Positions 1 to 8,526 of a DNA stretch of 64,000 nucleotides are shown in pieces. A model generated the notes under the pieces. The model searched no databases. It saw only the letters and a list, made by a program, of their open reading frames with translations, and was not told where the DNA came from. How positions within the stretch are numbered: the stretch's first letter is position 1; every line of letters starts with the position of its first letter. Source of the DNA: Microbacterium sp. LWH11-1.2 (GTDB lineage Bacteria > Actinomycetota > Actinomycetes > Actinomycetales > Microbacteriaceae). The stretch spans positions 2,418,001 to 2,482,000 of the forward strand of contig NZ_CP151636.1 of the NCBI RefSeq assembly GCF_038397745.1, in the 5' to 3' direction. The position numbers and the translations under genes were made by a program.

Positions 1-1580
1 ATCGACGCGGGGTCGATGCCGTCGTTCTCGATGAAGGTCGCCTTCTGCGCGTACGTCGAACGATCCTGGTTCGCGAACGGGATGACGCTCGTGGTGGCGT
101 AGAGCGCCTGCTCCGCCTTGCCCCAGTCGTCGCATCCCTCGTCGCCGGCCTTGTTCGACGCGGCCGTGACCGCGGCCGTGTAGTCGGCGTTCTCGATCGA
201 CGCGAAGTTCGTGCCGTTCGGCGGCGTCGGGCCCGAGTAGAACGGCACGAGCATGCTGGGCAGGGACACCGTGATGGGTGCCGCGGAGACATCCCAGTCG
301 CCGGTGACGAAGAGCGTCTCGCTGAGCGTGGGGGAGTCGGCCGACTTCACGGTGAGATCCACGCCCAGCTCCTTCCAGGTCGCCTGGATGAGCTCGGCAC
401 CGGCGTTGCCGGCGTCGCCCTGCAGCGAGGAGTAGATCATCCCCAGCTCGAGCCGCTTCCCGTCCTTCTCGCGGATGCCGTCCGAGCCGGCGATCCAGCC
501 GGCGTCATCGAGCGCCTTCGCCGCCGCCTTCGCGTCGACCTCGGGGAGGAACCCGTCGACGACGTCGGCACGGCACGGGTTCGGCGAGATGGTGACGAGC
601 CCGGTGGGCACCGTCCCGACTCCGCCGGTGAGCACCTGCCGCAGCTGGGGGAGATCCAGCGCCTGCATCAGGGCCTCGCGCACCTCTTGATCGGCGGTGG
701 GGCGTCCCTCCGCCTGGTTGAAGATCATCTGGCCCACGGCGACGGGGAGCGCGGTCTTGAACAACCCGGCATCCTCCAGCCGCTTCGCGTCCGGTCCGAT
801 CACCAGGGCGGCGTTGACCTCGCCGGAGAGCAGCAGGTTGGTGGCCGTCGTCTCGTTGGGGACGACGCGGAACACCACCTTCTCGGGGAGCCCTGCCTGT
901 TCCGGGTCCCAGTCGCCGGGGCCCCAGGTGAAGTCCTCGCGGCGGGTGAGGGTGTACTGGCTGTTGGGGATGATCTCGGTCATCGTGAACATGCCGGTCG
1001 CGCCCTCGCCCTTGGCGAGCGCGTCCGGGTCGTCGAGCACGGTGCCGCAGACGATCGCGATGCTGCCGATGTTCTGGAGCAGGAACGAGTCGGGACGGCC
1101 GCTCGTGACGGTGACGGTCCCGGCGTCGTCGTCGCCCACGGCCGACGTGCCCGGCTGCACCTGAAGGCCGACGAGCGGGGAGCCGTTCGCCGGGTCTCCG
1201 ATGTGGCTGATGTTCGCCGCCACGTCGGTCGCGGTCAGTGGCGTCCCGTCCTCGCAGGTGACGCCGTCGCGCAGGGTGAACGTCGCCGTCGTGGTGTCCG
1301 CCTCCCACTCCGAGGCGAGGCCGGACACCACGCTCCCGTCGTCCTGCACCTCGACGAGGCGCGAGTACAGGAAGCGGTCGATCGACCTGGCCACGGACAT
1401 GACCGTGATCAGCGGATCGAGGCTGCCCGGATCGGTGGAAATGACGGTGGTGAAGGTCTTCCCCTCCGCGAGGGCGCCCGTGTCACCGCCCCCGCCCGGC
1501 GAGGCGCCGGACGCGGCGCACGAGGTGAGAGCGAGCGCGGCAGCGCCCATGAGAGCGACCAGCGAGGTACGAGAACGCAT
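1..1580 (-). CDS. Peptide-type ABC substrate-binding lipoprotein (family 5), 3' end cut by window edge
   Basis: Extracytoplasmic solute-binding protein of the oligopeptide/dipeptide family (SBP_bac_5), expected to capture peptides for an ABC importer. The N-terminus is a lipoprotein signal: basic MRSR start, hydrophobic stretch, and lipobox LTSC with Cys21. About 526 codons are visible and the frame is open at position 1. Comparison with the paralogue at 4069-5670, which ends GIDPASIRMYE, shows only about four residues plus the stop are missing. The start at 1580 follows a GGAGG site. It is the last visible gene of the minus-strand run and lies 49 bp behind the class A-type hydrolase. No permease or ATPase for it is seen; they could lie beyond the left edge. 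The family assignment is firm; the peptide or D-peptide ligand is inferred from neighbours. Confidence 0.9.
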   Translation of the reverse strand, partial: MRSRTSLVALMGAAALALTSCAASGASPGGGGDTGALAEGKTFTTVISTDPGSLDPLITVMSVARSIDRFLYSRLVEVQDDGSVVSGLASEWEADTTTATFTLRDGVTCEDGTPLTATDVAANISHIGDPANGSPLVGLQVQPGTSAVGDDDAGTVTVTSGRPDSFLLQNIGSIAIVCGTVLDDPDALAKGEGATGMFTMTEIIPNSQYTLTRREDFTWGPGDWDPEQAGLPEKVVFRVVPNETTATNLLLSGEVNAALVIGPDAKRLEDAGLFKTALPVAVGQMIFNQAEGRPTADQEVREALMQALDLPQLRQVLTGGVGTVPTGLVTISPNPCRADVVDGFLPEVDAKAAAKALDDAGWIAGSDGIREKDGKRLELGMIYSSLQGDAGNAGAELIQATWKELGVDLTVKSADSPTLSETLFVTGDWDVSAAPITVSLPSMLVPFYSGPTPPNGTNFASIENADYTAAVTAASNKAGDEGCDDWGKAEQALYATTSVIPFANQDRSTYAQKATFIENDGIDPAS

Positions 1581-1629
1581 CTGTTGCCTCCAGCAGGGGT
1601 GGGTGGTGCTTCGGGTGGGATCGGGTCTT

Positions 1630-2535
1630 TCAGAGGGTGAGCGAGCGGATGTGCTCGACGGCGACGCACGCGGCTCGGCCGATCGACGCGTCGACGGCAG
1701 GCAGGCGCTCGGCGAGCGAGTCGGCGCGGGTGAACACCGCGACCGCGTACTGCCGTCCGTCGGGATAGGTGACGACGCCGGCTTCGTTGCGCCACGCGGG
1801 GACCGTTCCGGTCTTCGCCGCGATCTTCACCTCGGAGGGGAAACCGGAGGAGAGCCGATGCGGCCAGATCTGCTGCGCCATGATCTCGCGGGCGGCGGCG
1901 GATGCCGCGGCGGGCGCTGCCGTGTCCGTCCACAGGGCGTTCAGCAGCGTCGTCACCTCGCGCGGCGTGGATGCCGACGTGCGTGCGGGCTCCAGGACGC
2001 CCAGGCTCCAGATCTGCTCGGGGGTCGCGCCGGCCAGCAGCTCGTCGAGATCGCTCCCCGGCGAGCCGCCGAGGTCGGCGATCACCGAGTCGAACAGCTC
2101 CTCGCAGCATCCGACGAGATGCGTGCCCTCGAGCCCGAGGTCGGTGATCACCTGCCGGACGGCCTCGGCGCCGACCCGGTGGTAGATGACGTCGGTCGCC
2201 GCGTTGTCGCTCATCGACATCATGTTGAGTGCCAGGTCGCGCCAGCTCGCCTCGACGTCGTCGGCGAACCCGGCGGTGCCGACCCCGCCGATCCGGTAGC
2301 GCGACGTCACGGTGGTGCGCCCGACGGGATCGAGCTCTCTCGACTCCACGGCCCGCACGTAGGCGGTGAGCACGAGGATCTTGAACACCGAGGCGAGCAC
2401 GACCGGCTCATCGGCGCGCACGCTCACCTCCGGCCCGTCCACGACGCCGATCTCGGCGGCGTGGAGGAAGCCGACGGCGCCGGCCTGCGTGAAGATCTCG
2501 GCGATGTCCGTGGTCTCGACGGTCGGCGCGCTCAT
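1630..2535 (-). CDS. Class A beta-lactamase-type serine hydrolase, cytoplasmic
   Basis: A 301-residue serine hydrolase with the penicillin-recognising fold. It carries all three class A landmarks: SVFK (Ser49-Lys52), SDN (109-111) and KTG (241-243). No signal peptide is visible, unlike secreted beta-lactamases, so it probably acts on an imported amide or peptide rather than as a periplasmic-type resistance enzyme. The start at 2535 was chosen because its ATG overlaps the TGA of the upstream class C hydrolase (ATGA, 2532-2535), implying translational coupling; a longer in-frame extension upstream has arginine-rich shadow composition. The two adjacent hydrolases and the peptide-binding protein point to breakdown of D-amino-acid-containing peptides or amides. 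The substrate cannot be read from sequence. Confidence 0.85.
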   Translation of the reverse strand: MSAPTVETTDIAEIFTQAGAVGFLHAAEIGVVDGPEVSVRADEPVVLASVFKILVLTAYVRAVESRELDPVGRTTVTSRYRIGGVGTAGFADDVEASWRDLALNMMSMSDNAATDVIYHRVGAEAVRQVITDLGLEGTHLVGCCEELFDSVIADLGGSPGSDLDELLAGATPEQIWSLGVLEPARTSASTPREVTTLLNALWTDTAAPAAASAAAREIMAQQIWPHRLSSGFPSEVKIAAKTGTVPAWRNEAGVVTYPDGRQYAVAVFTRADSLAERLPAVDASIGRAACVAVEHIRSLTL

Positions 2536-3920
2536 GCGTCGACCCGACGGTCGGCGCGACCCGTGTGCAGGTAGAGCGCGCGGCCGGACCCGTCGTCTCC
2601 GACGAAGGCGTGCGGCATGTGCATTCCCCGTTCGGGGACGGCGGGAACGAGGCTGTCGCCGTTCCACCCCACCAGCTCGACGGGCTCAGGCGCCGGGCCG
2701 AGCTCGGCGAAGATGCCCTTCATCGTCCGCTCGAGCCAGATCCGGCCTTCCTCGTCCTGTCGCACGACGGAGTCGGAGACCGAGGACGAGTACGTGCCGA
2801 GGATGCGCTCCAGGTCGACATCGACCGGCGAATCCGGCGGCACGGGGAGGGCGGGCATCGTGACGCCGGCGATCTCACCGAGGATCTTGGTCATCAGGGT
2901 CGCGTAGAGCGAGACGGGCGATCCGCCGTTGGTGAGGATCACGACGGCGACGCCGGTGCCAGGGACGATGCGGAGGAACGCGCTCTGGCCGATCGTGCCG
3001 CCGTCGTGCCCGACGACCGGGCCGCCCTCCCAGTCGAAGATCTCCCAGCCCAAGCCCCAGGCGTTGCCCATCAGGCCGAGGTCGGGGAGCTCCACCTGGC
3101 GCTCCTGCATGGCCCGGACGCTCTCCGCCGACAGCACCTGCGTGCCGTCGGGGCCCGTGCCGCCGTCGATGTGCATGCGGGCGAAGCCGAGGAGGTCACG
3201 TGCCGTCATCGCGAGCATCGATCCCGCCGGGGCGTTGGAGCGCACCAGACTCCAGACCGGAGCCGGCTCCGGCACATCGCTGCCTTCGACCGGGATGTGG
3301 CCGAGAGCCGCACGGAACATGATCGCCTGCGAGGCGTCGGTCGCGACGTGGGTGAGCTTCAGCGGTCCGGCCAGGTGCTCGTGGAGCGCACGGTCGAACG
3401 GCGTGTCCCTGAGCACCTCGATGATCCGGCCGAGCACCACGAACGCGGCGTTGTTGTAGGAGAAGCGCTCGCCGGGGGCGAAGAGCTGCGGTGCATCGGC
3501 GATCGCCGCGAGGTACTTCTCGACGCAGTCGTCGCCGACGCCGGTGTCGATGAAGAGGTCGCCCTCGAAGCCGCTCACGTGGCTGAGCAGCTGACGCGTC
3601 GTGATCGCGCTCGCGGCGGCGTCGTCGGCGATCGTGAACGCCGGGACGGTGTCGCGCACGGGTGCGTCGAGGTCGAGGAGTCCCTCGTCGACGAGCTGCA
3701 TGATCAGGGTCGTGGTCCAGGTCTTGGTGATCGAGCCGATCTGGAAGACCGAGTCGACGTCGGCCTCGACGCCGGTGTTCTTGTTCAGGATTCCCGCGGC
3801 GGCGGTGAAGACCTCCCCGCCGGCGAGGATGCCGACGGATGCGGCGGGGACGTTGTCTGCGGCGATGAGCTCCGCGAGGTTCTCCTGCACCCAGGTGCCG
3901 ATCTCGGACAGCGTGGACAT
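2532..3920 (-). CDS. Class C beta-lactamase-family serine hydrolase (copy 1)
   Basis: A 462-residue member of the class C beta-lactamase / D-aminopeptidase / esterase superfamily. Catalytic motifs are SITK (Ser63-Lys66), YNN (Tyr155-Asn157) and HDG (305-307, replacing KTG). The last 100 or so residues form an extra beta-rich region ending before LYLHTGR. There is no signal peptide, so a cytoplasmic role on imported substrate is likely. It is near-identical in length and layout to the copy at 5667-7055, with conservation running along the whole chain; the two arose by local duplication. The start at 3920 has the strong site GAGGAG, 6 nt upstream. It is the first gene of a unit continuing into the class A hydrolase and the binding protein. 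Candidate activities are D-aminopeptidase, D-amino-acid amidase or esterase. Confidence 0.88.
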   Translation of the reverse strand: MSTLSEIGTWVQENLAELIAADNVPAASVGILAGGEVFTAAAGILNKNTGVEADVDSVFQIGSITKTWTTTLIMQLVDEGLLDLDAPVRDTVPAFTIADDAAASAITTRQLLSHVSGFEGDLFIDTGVGDDCVEKYLAAIADAPQLFAPGERFSYNNAAFVVLGRIIEVLRDTPFDRALHEHLAGPLKLTHVATDASQAIMFRAALGHIPVEGSDVPEPAPVWSLVRSNAPAGSMLAMTARDLLGFARMHIDGGTGPDGTQVLSAESVRAMQERQVELPDLGLMGNAWGLGWEIFDWEGGPVVGHDGGTIGQSAFLRIVPGTGVAVVILTNGGSPVSLYATLMTKILGEIAGVTMPALPVPPDSPVDVDLERILGTYSSSVSDSVVRQDEEGRIWLERTMKGIFAELGPAPEPVELVGWNGDSLVPAVPERGMHMPHAFVGDDGSGRALYLHTGRADRRVDA

Positions 3921-3977
3921 GTGCGCTCCTCTGCAAGGAAGGGATCAGCGGCCGGGAGACCGTCGACGATGGGCCCG

Positions 3978-3983
3978 AGACTA
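3978..3983 (-). promoter_or_regulatory. Probable -10 box of the copy 1 hydrolase operon
   Basis: On the minus strand the hexamer TAGTCT (TAnnnT type) lies in the block TAGTCTCGG about 58 bp before the start at 3920. The same block sits at almost the same distance before the paralogous hydrolase at 7055, and it is the best-conserved part of the two intergenic regions. No convincing -35 hexamer is seen. Calling it a promoter rests on this conservation, not on a consensus match. Confidence 0.45.
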
Positions 3984-4068
3984 TGCGTCCCTCGGATTCG
4001 GGCGTTTGTTCGGGGGGACGAGACTTCGTGGTGTGTTCGTACGCAGCGACCAAAGCCGCGGAGCGTCC

Positions 4069-5670
4069 CTATTCGTACATCCGGATCGACGCCGGATCGA
4101 TGCCGTCGTTCTCGACGAAGGTCGCCTTGTAGCCGTAGGTCCCGGTGAGCTGATCGGCGTAGGGCACGACGGTGGTCGAGGAGAGCAGCGCCTTCTCGGC
4201 GGTGTTCCAGTCGTCGCAGCCTGCCGCACCCGTCTTGTCGGATGCCGCCGTCACCGCGGCCGTGTACCCGGCGTCCTCGATCGACGCGAAGTTCGTCCCG
4301 TTCGGCGGTGTCGGCCCGGAGTAGAACGGGATGAGCATGTTCGGCAGCGAGACCGAGATCGGCACGGCGGAGACATCCCAGTCGCCGGTGGCGAAGAGGG
4401 TCTCGCTGATCGCGGGGATATCGCCGCCCTTCATGCTGAGGTCGACGCCGAGCTCCTTCCAGGTCGCCTGGATCAGCTCGGCCGCGGCGCTGCCCGCGTC
4501 GCCCTGCAACGAGGAGAACAGCAGGTGCAGCGCGAGCCGCTCGCCGTCCTTCTCGCGGATGCCGTCGGAGCCGACGACCCACCCGGCATCGTCGAGCGCA
4601 TCGGCCGCAGCATCCGGGTCGGCCTTCGGCAGGAACCCGTCGACCAGATCGGCGCGGCACGGGTTCGGCGAGATGGTGACGAGACTCTTCGACGCGGTCC
4701 CCTCCCCGCCGGTGAGGATCTGGCGGAGCTGATCGAGATCGAGAGCCTGAACGAGCGCCTCGCGCACCGCCTGATCGGCCGTGGGGCGTCCCTCTGCCTG
4801 GTTGAAGATCACCTGCCCGGCGGCGACGGGAAGGTCGGTGCGGAACATCCCGGCATCGTCGAGGCGCCTCTTGTCCGGGCCCAGGACCACGGCGGCATTG
4901 GCTTCCCCGGCGAGGATCAGGTTGGTCGCGGTGGTCTCGTTCGGCACGATGCGGAACACGACCTTCTCCGGGAGTCCTGCCTGCTCCGGGTCCCAGTCGC
5001 CGGGTCCCCAGGTGAAGTCCTCGCGTCGGGTGAGCGTGTACTGGCTGTTCGGGATGATCTCGGTCATGGTGAACATCCCGGTCGCGCCCTCGCCCTTCGC
5101 GAGGGCGTCCGGATCGTCGAGCACGTCACCACACACGATGGCGATGCTGCCGACGTTCTCGAGCAGGAAGGCATCCGGACGCCCGCTTGAGACCGTGACG
5201 GTGCGTGCGTCGTCATCGCCGACGGCGACCGTCCCCGCCTGCACCTGCTGTCCGACCATGGGCGAGCCGTTCGCCTCATCGCCGATGTACGAGATGTTGG
5301 CGGCGACGTCGGTCGCGGTGAGCGATGTCCCGTCCTCGCACGTGAGTCCCTCGCGCAGAGTGAAGGTCGCCGATGTGGTGTCGGACTCCCACTTCTCGGC
5401 GAGACCGGCGACGATGCTGCCGTCGGTCTGCATCTCGATCAGCCGCGAGTAGAGGAACCGATCGATGTTCCGCGCGTACGACATCACGGTGACCAGCGGA
5501 TCGAGGCTCCCCGGATCGGTGGGGATGATGCTGACGAACGTCCTGCCCTCGGCGAGCGCGCCCGTGCCGCCCTGATTCGACGCCCGCGGTCCCGCGCAGG
5601 AGGTGAGGACGAGAGCGGTGACGCCGGCGACGGCGACCATGACGGCGCGGGAACGCATCCGGGCGATCAT
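4069..5670 (-). CDS. Peptide-type ABC substrate-binding lipoprotein (family 5), second copy
   Basis: A 533-residue SBP_bac_5 lipoprotein with lipobox LTSC (Cys25) after a short hydrophobic signal. It is a full-length paralogue of the truncated gene at 1-1580; long blocks such as MFTMTEIIPNSQYTL are identical in both. The ATG at 5670 overlaps the stop of the upstream hydrolase (ATGA at 5667-5670); an internal ATG at 5658 aligns with the start of the other copy and is an alternative. It ends with TAG at 4069. Coupling to a cytoplasmic serine hydrolase suggests capture of the peptide or amide that the hydrolase cleaves. No cognate permease is in the window, so it may share a transporter encoded elsewhere. 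Confidence 0.92.
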   Translation of the reverse strand: MIARMRSRAVMVAVAGVTALVLTSCAGPRASNQGGTGALAEGRTFVSIIPTDPGSLDPLVTVMSYARNIDRFLYSRLIEMQTDGSIVAGLAEKWESDTTSATFTLREGLTCEDGTSLTATDVAANISYIGDEANGSPMVGQQVQAGTVAVGDDDARTVTVSSGRPDAFLLENVGSIAIVCGDVLDDPDALAKGEGATGMFTMTEIIPNSQYTLTRREDFTWGPGDWDPEQAGLPEKVVFRIVPNETTATNLILAGEANAAVVLGPDKRRLDDAGMFRTDLPVAAGQVIFNQAEGRPTADQAVREALVQALDLDQLRQILTGGEGTASKSLVTISPNPCRADLVDGFLPKADPDAAADALDDAGWVVGSDGIREKDGERLALHLLFSSLQGDAGSAAAELIQATWKELGVDLSMKGGDIPAISETLFATGDWDVSAVPISVSLPNMLIPFYSGPTPPNGTNFASIEDAGYTAAVTAASDKTGAAGCDDWNTAEKALLSSTTVVPYADQLTGTYGYKATFVENDGIDPASIRMYE

Positions 5671-7055
5671 GCGTCGACCCTCCGTCCGACCCGGCCGGTA
5701 TGCAGATAGAGCGCTCGCCCGGTGCCGTCGTCGCCGACGAAGGCGTGGGGCACGTGCATACCGAGTTCGGGGACCCGAGCGATCAGGCTGTCGCCGCGCC
5801 AGCCGACGAGCTCGGTCGGCTCGGGCGCCGGGTCGAACTCCGCGAAGACGCCCTTCATGGTCCGTTCGAGCCAGATCCGACCGTCGTCGTCGAGGCGGAC
5901 GGTCGAATCGGAGACCGAGGAGGAGTAGGTGCCGAGGATGCGGTCGAGATCGACGTCGACCGGAGCCTCGGAAGGCACCGGGAGCGGCGGCACCTCGACG
6001 CCTGCGACCGCGCCGAGGATCTTCGTCATGAGGGTCTGGTAGAGCGCGGCGGAGGCGCCGCCGTTGGTGAGGATCGCGACCGCGACCCCGCTGCCCGGGA
6101 CGATCCGCAGGAACGCCGTCTGGCCGATCGTGCCCCCGTCGTGCCCGATCACCGGCCCGCCCGCCCAGTCGAAGATCTCCCAGCCGAGGCCCCAGGCGTC
6201 ACCCATCAGGCCCAGCTCGGGAACATCCACCTGGCGCTCCTGCATCGCGCGGACGCTCGCAGCGGAGAGGATGCGGCTGCCGTCGGGCGCGAGCCCTTCA
6301 TCGAGGTGCAGACGCGCGAAGCCCAGCAGGTCGCGCGGTGTCATCGCGAGCATCGCGCCGGCGGGCGCATTGGAGCGCACCAGGCTCCAGACGGGGGAGG
6401 GCACGGGCTCGCCGCCGTCTTCGGCGTCGACGTGACCGAGCGCCGCGCGGAACCGGATCGCCTGCGAGGCGTCGGTGGCGACATGCGTGAGGCCGAGCGG
6501 GTCGGCCAGGCGCTCGCGGAGGACGTGGTCGAACGGCTTGCCGCGCAGCACCTCGATGATGCGGCCGAGCACCACGAACGCGTCGTTGTTGTACGAGAAG
6601 CGCTCGCCGGGGGCGAACAGCTGCGGGGCATCGACGATCACGGCGAGATACGTCTCGACGCAGTCGTCGCCGACACCGGTGTCGAGGAAGCTGTCGCCCT
6701 CGAAGCCGGCGACATGAGACAGCAGCTGCCGGGTGGTGATGGTGCTCGCCGCCGCCTCGTCGGCGATGGCGAACGCGGGGAGGGTCTGGCGGACGGGGGC
6801 GTCGAGGTCGAGCAGCCCCTCGTCGACGAGCTGCATGATGAGGGTCGTCGTCCAGGTCTTGGTGATCGAGCCGATCTGGAAGAGGGAGTCGACGTCGGCC
6901 TCGACGCCGGTGTTCCTGTTCAGGATGCCGGCCGCCGCGGTGACGATCTCGCCGTCGGCGAGGATTCCCACGGAAGCGGCGGGGACCTGATCGGCGGTGA
7001 TCAGGTCGGGGAGATTGTCGTGCAGCCAGGTGCCGATCTCGGACAGCGTGGACAT
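5667..7055 (-). CDS. Class C beta-lactamase-family serine hydrolase (copy 2)
   Basis: A 462-residue paralogue of the hydrolase at 2532-3920, with the same motif positions: SITK (63-66), YNN (155-157), and HDG in the C-terminal third. The first 66 residues differ at only a few positions from copy 1. No export signal is visible. The start at 7055 has CAGGAG 6 nt upstream, and the leader AGGAGCGCACATG is shared with copy 1. It is the first gene of a two-gene unit with the binding protein at 4069-5670. Retention of every catalytic residue in both copies argues that neither is a pseudogene. Family membership is clear; the substrate (D-peptide, amide or ester) is inferred. Confidence 0.88.
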   Translation of the reverse strand: MSTLSEIGTWLHDNLPDLITADQVPAASVGILADGEIVTAAAGILNRNTGVEADVDSLFQIGSITKTWTTTLIMQLVDEGLLDLDAPVRQTLPAFAIADEAAASTITTRQLLSHVAGFEGDSFLDTGVGDDCVETYLAVIVDAPQLFAPGERFSYNNDAFVVLGRIIEVLRGKPFDHVLRERLADPLGLTHVATDASQAIRFRAALGHVDAEDGGEPVPSPVWSLVRSNAPAGAMLAMTPRDLLGFARLHLDEGLAPDGSRILSAASVRAMQERQVDVPELGLMGDAWGLGWEIFDWAGGPVIGHDGGTIGQTAFLRIVPGSGVAVAILTNGGASAALYQTLMTKILGAVAGVEVPPLPVPSEAPVDVDLDRILGTYSSSVSDSTVRLDDDGRIWLERTMKGVFAEFDPAPEPTELVGWRGDSLIARVPELGMHVPHAFVGDDGTGRALYLHTGRVGRRVDA

Positions 7056-7108
7056 GTGCGCTCCTGTTCAACGAGCGCCGTCGGTCGGGTGAGGACGGCG
7101 ATGGGCCG

Positions 7109-7114
7109 AGACTA
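7109..7114 (-). promoter_or_regulatory. Probable -10 box of the copy 2 hydrolase operon
   Basis: Minus-strand TAGTCT within TAGTCTCGG, about 54 bp before the start codon at 7055. It matches the block before the duplicated hydrolase at 3920, and the text between block and start is similar in length in both. No clear -35 hexamer is present, so an activator or alternative sigma factor may be needed. Confidence 0.45.
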
Positions 7115-7137
7115 TTCGCGACTCACGGCTCCACCCG

Positions 7138-7185
7138 TTGTGCGGAGGGACCACAGTTCCTCGTCCCGGCGTTGGCTCCGCACAA
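7138..7185. repeat. Perfect 10-bp inverted repeat upstream of the copy 2 hydrolase unit
   Basis: TTGTGCGGAG at 7138-7147 is matched exactly by its reverse complement CTCCGCACAA at 7176-7185, with 28 nt between. It lies upstream of the putative -10 box at 7109-7114 and just before the stop of the hydrolase ending at 7198. A two-site operator for a dimeric regulator fits the position and spacing. A loop of 28 nt is long for a terminator. Confidence 0.5.
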
Positions 7186-7197
7186 TGCGGATCGGCA

Positions 7198-8526
7198 TCA
7201 GCGCCGACGCACCGCGCGCAAGCCCAGGTGCAGCAGTTCGGGTCCGCCTTCCGAGGGATCCAGCGTGCGGCCGACGGCCTGACCGTCGTCGGTGATCAGC
7301 GCGCCGTCGGCGCGCACCCGAAGCCGCATCGGGGGACGGGGAGGGATACCGAGCGCAATGATCTGAGGCGAGAACACCATCGCGAAATCGAGCGCGTCGC
7401 CGACCCTGGTCACGTCGTAGTGCCACTGGCCGGCGTCGTAGGTGCCGGTCAGCTCGTCGAGCGTGTCGGGCGATCGGAGCTCCGTCCCGGCGGATGTCGT
7501 CGAGACGCCCCGCAGATGTTCGAAGCACCAGTCGACGATCCGCGAGCCCAGGGCTTTTCCGCCGCCGCTGTTGGTGAGCACCGTGATGGCGAGGTCATGG
7601 TCCGGCGCGAGAAGGAACTCGCTGATCTGGATGTCGGAGATGTTGCCGCCGTGCATGACGACTCGGGCGTCGCCGTGATGGGTGAGCAGCCAGGGGTGGC
7701 CGATGGCTTCGACAGGCGGTCCGGCGCTCAGCTGCGGCTGCTGCATACGCAGGCGGGTCTCCTCACCGACCGGTGCGGTGCCCTCGGTCTCGCCGCGCAG
7801 GTGAAAACGTGCGTAGCGGAGCTGGTCGCCGACGGAGGACACGATGCCGCCTTCGGCGTTCATGTCGCGGGTGATCCCCCAGAGGGGGAAGGGTGCCATC
7901 GTGCCGTCCTCGCCGGGCACGTGCCCGACGGCGTGCGGGCGGGTGATCACCTCCCACGGGAAGAAGAAGGTCTCCGTCATGCCGAGCGGATCGAGGACGA
8001 TGCGCTGCACCGCCTCCTCGAAGGTCTGGCCGGTCACGACCTCGATGACCCGGCCGAGCAGACGCATCCCTGCGTTGCTGTAGGAGGCGATGGTGCCGGG
8101 GGAGAAGAACTGGGGGAGCGACCCGTACGTCGCGATGTTCCGCGCGAGCGCCTCGTCGCCCCACCCCGGCAGCTCGTCCGCATCGCCCAAGAATCCTCCG
8201 GAGTGCGTGAGGAGATGCCGGATGCGGAGGCTCTGCGCCGCGGTCTCGTCCGCGAGTCGCAGGTCCGGGAGCACGTCGATCACGTGGGTGTCGAGCTCGA
8301 GCAGCCCGTTCTCGATCAGGTGCATCGCAACCGTCCCGGTGAACGTCTTCGAGGTCGACCCGATCTGGAAGAGCGTGCTCTCCGTCACCGGGGCGCCGGT
8401 GTCGGCGGCGGCGACCCCGGTCGTCAGCACATGCTCCTGATCGCCGTCGACGATTCCGATCACCGCGCCGGGGACGCCGAGTTCCCGGGCGCTCTCGTCG
8501 AGCAGGGCCTGCAGTCCGTCCCCCAT
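7198..8526 (-). CDS. Class C beta-lactamase-family serine hydrolase (third, divergent)
   Basis: A 442-residue superfamily member only distantly related to the 462-residue pair. Motifs are STSK (Ser57-Lys60), YSN (149-151) and HGG (292-294), the classical nucleophile, tyrosine and third-box set. No signal peptide is visible. Its ATG at 8526 shares one base with the TGA of the upstream deacylase gene, so the two are co-transcribed and probably translationally coupled. Pairing with an N-acyl-D-amino-acid deacylase suggests D-aminopeptidase, D-amidase or esterase activity on related compounds. Position in the locus is the main functional clue; sequence alone does not separate these activities. 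Confidence 0.87.
   Translation of the reverse strand: MGDGLQALLDESARELGVPGAVIGIVDGDQEHVLTTGVAAADTGAPVTESTLFQIGSTSKTFTGTVAMHLIENGLLELDTHVIDVLPDLRLADETAAQSLRIRHLLTHSGGFLGDADELPGWGDEALARNIATYGSLPQFFSPGTIASYSNAGMRLLGRVIEVVTGQTFEEAVQRIVLDPLGMTETFFFPWEVITRPHAVGHVPGEDGTMAPFPLWGITRDMNAEGGIVSSVGDQLRYARFHLRGETEGTAPVGEETRLRMQQPQLSAGPPVEAIGHPWLLTHHGDARVVMHGGNISDIQISEFLLAPDHDLAITVLTNSGGGKALGSRIVDWCFEHLRGVSTTSAGTELRSPDTLDELTGTYDAGQWHYDVTRVGDALDFAMVFSPQIIALGIPPRPPMRLRVRADGALITDDGQAVGRTLDPSEGGPELLHLGLRAVRRR

Noticed and set aside
1..1580. Frameshifted or decayed binding protein at the left edge
   Set aside because: The frame is intact throughout and aligns with its paralogue to within about four residues of the end; it is only cut by the window.
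1630..2535. Class A-type hydrolase as an antibiotic-resistance beta-lactamase
   Set aside because: All three boxes are present but there is no export signal and the gene is coupled to peptide salvage genes; resistance cannot be claimed from the sequence.
2536..2667. N-terminal extension of the class A-type hydrolase
   Set aside because: It lies inside the upstream hydrolase gene, is Arg-rich shadow sequence, and the ATGA overlap at 2532-2535 gives a clean start.
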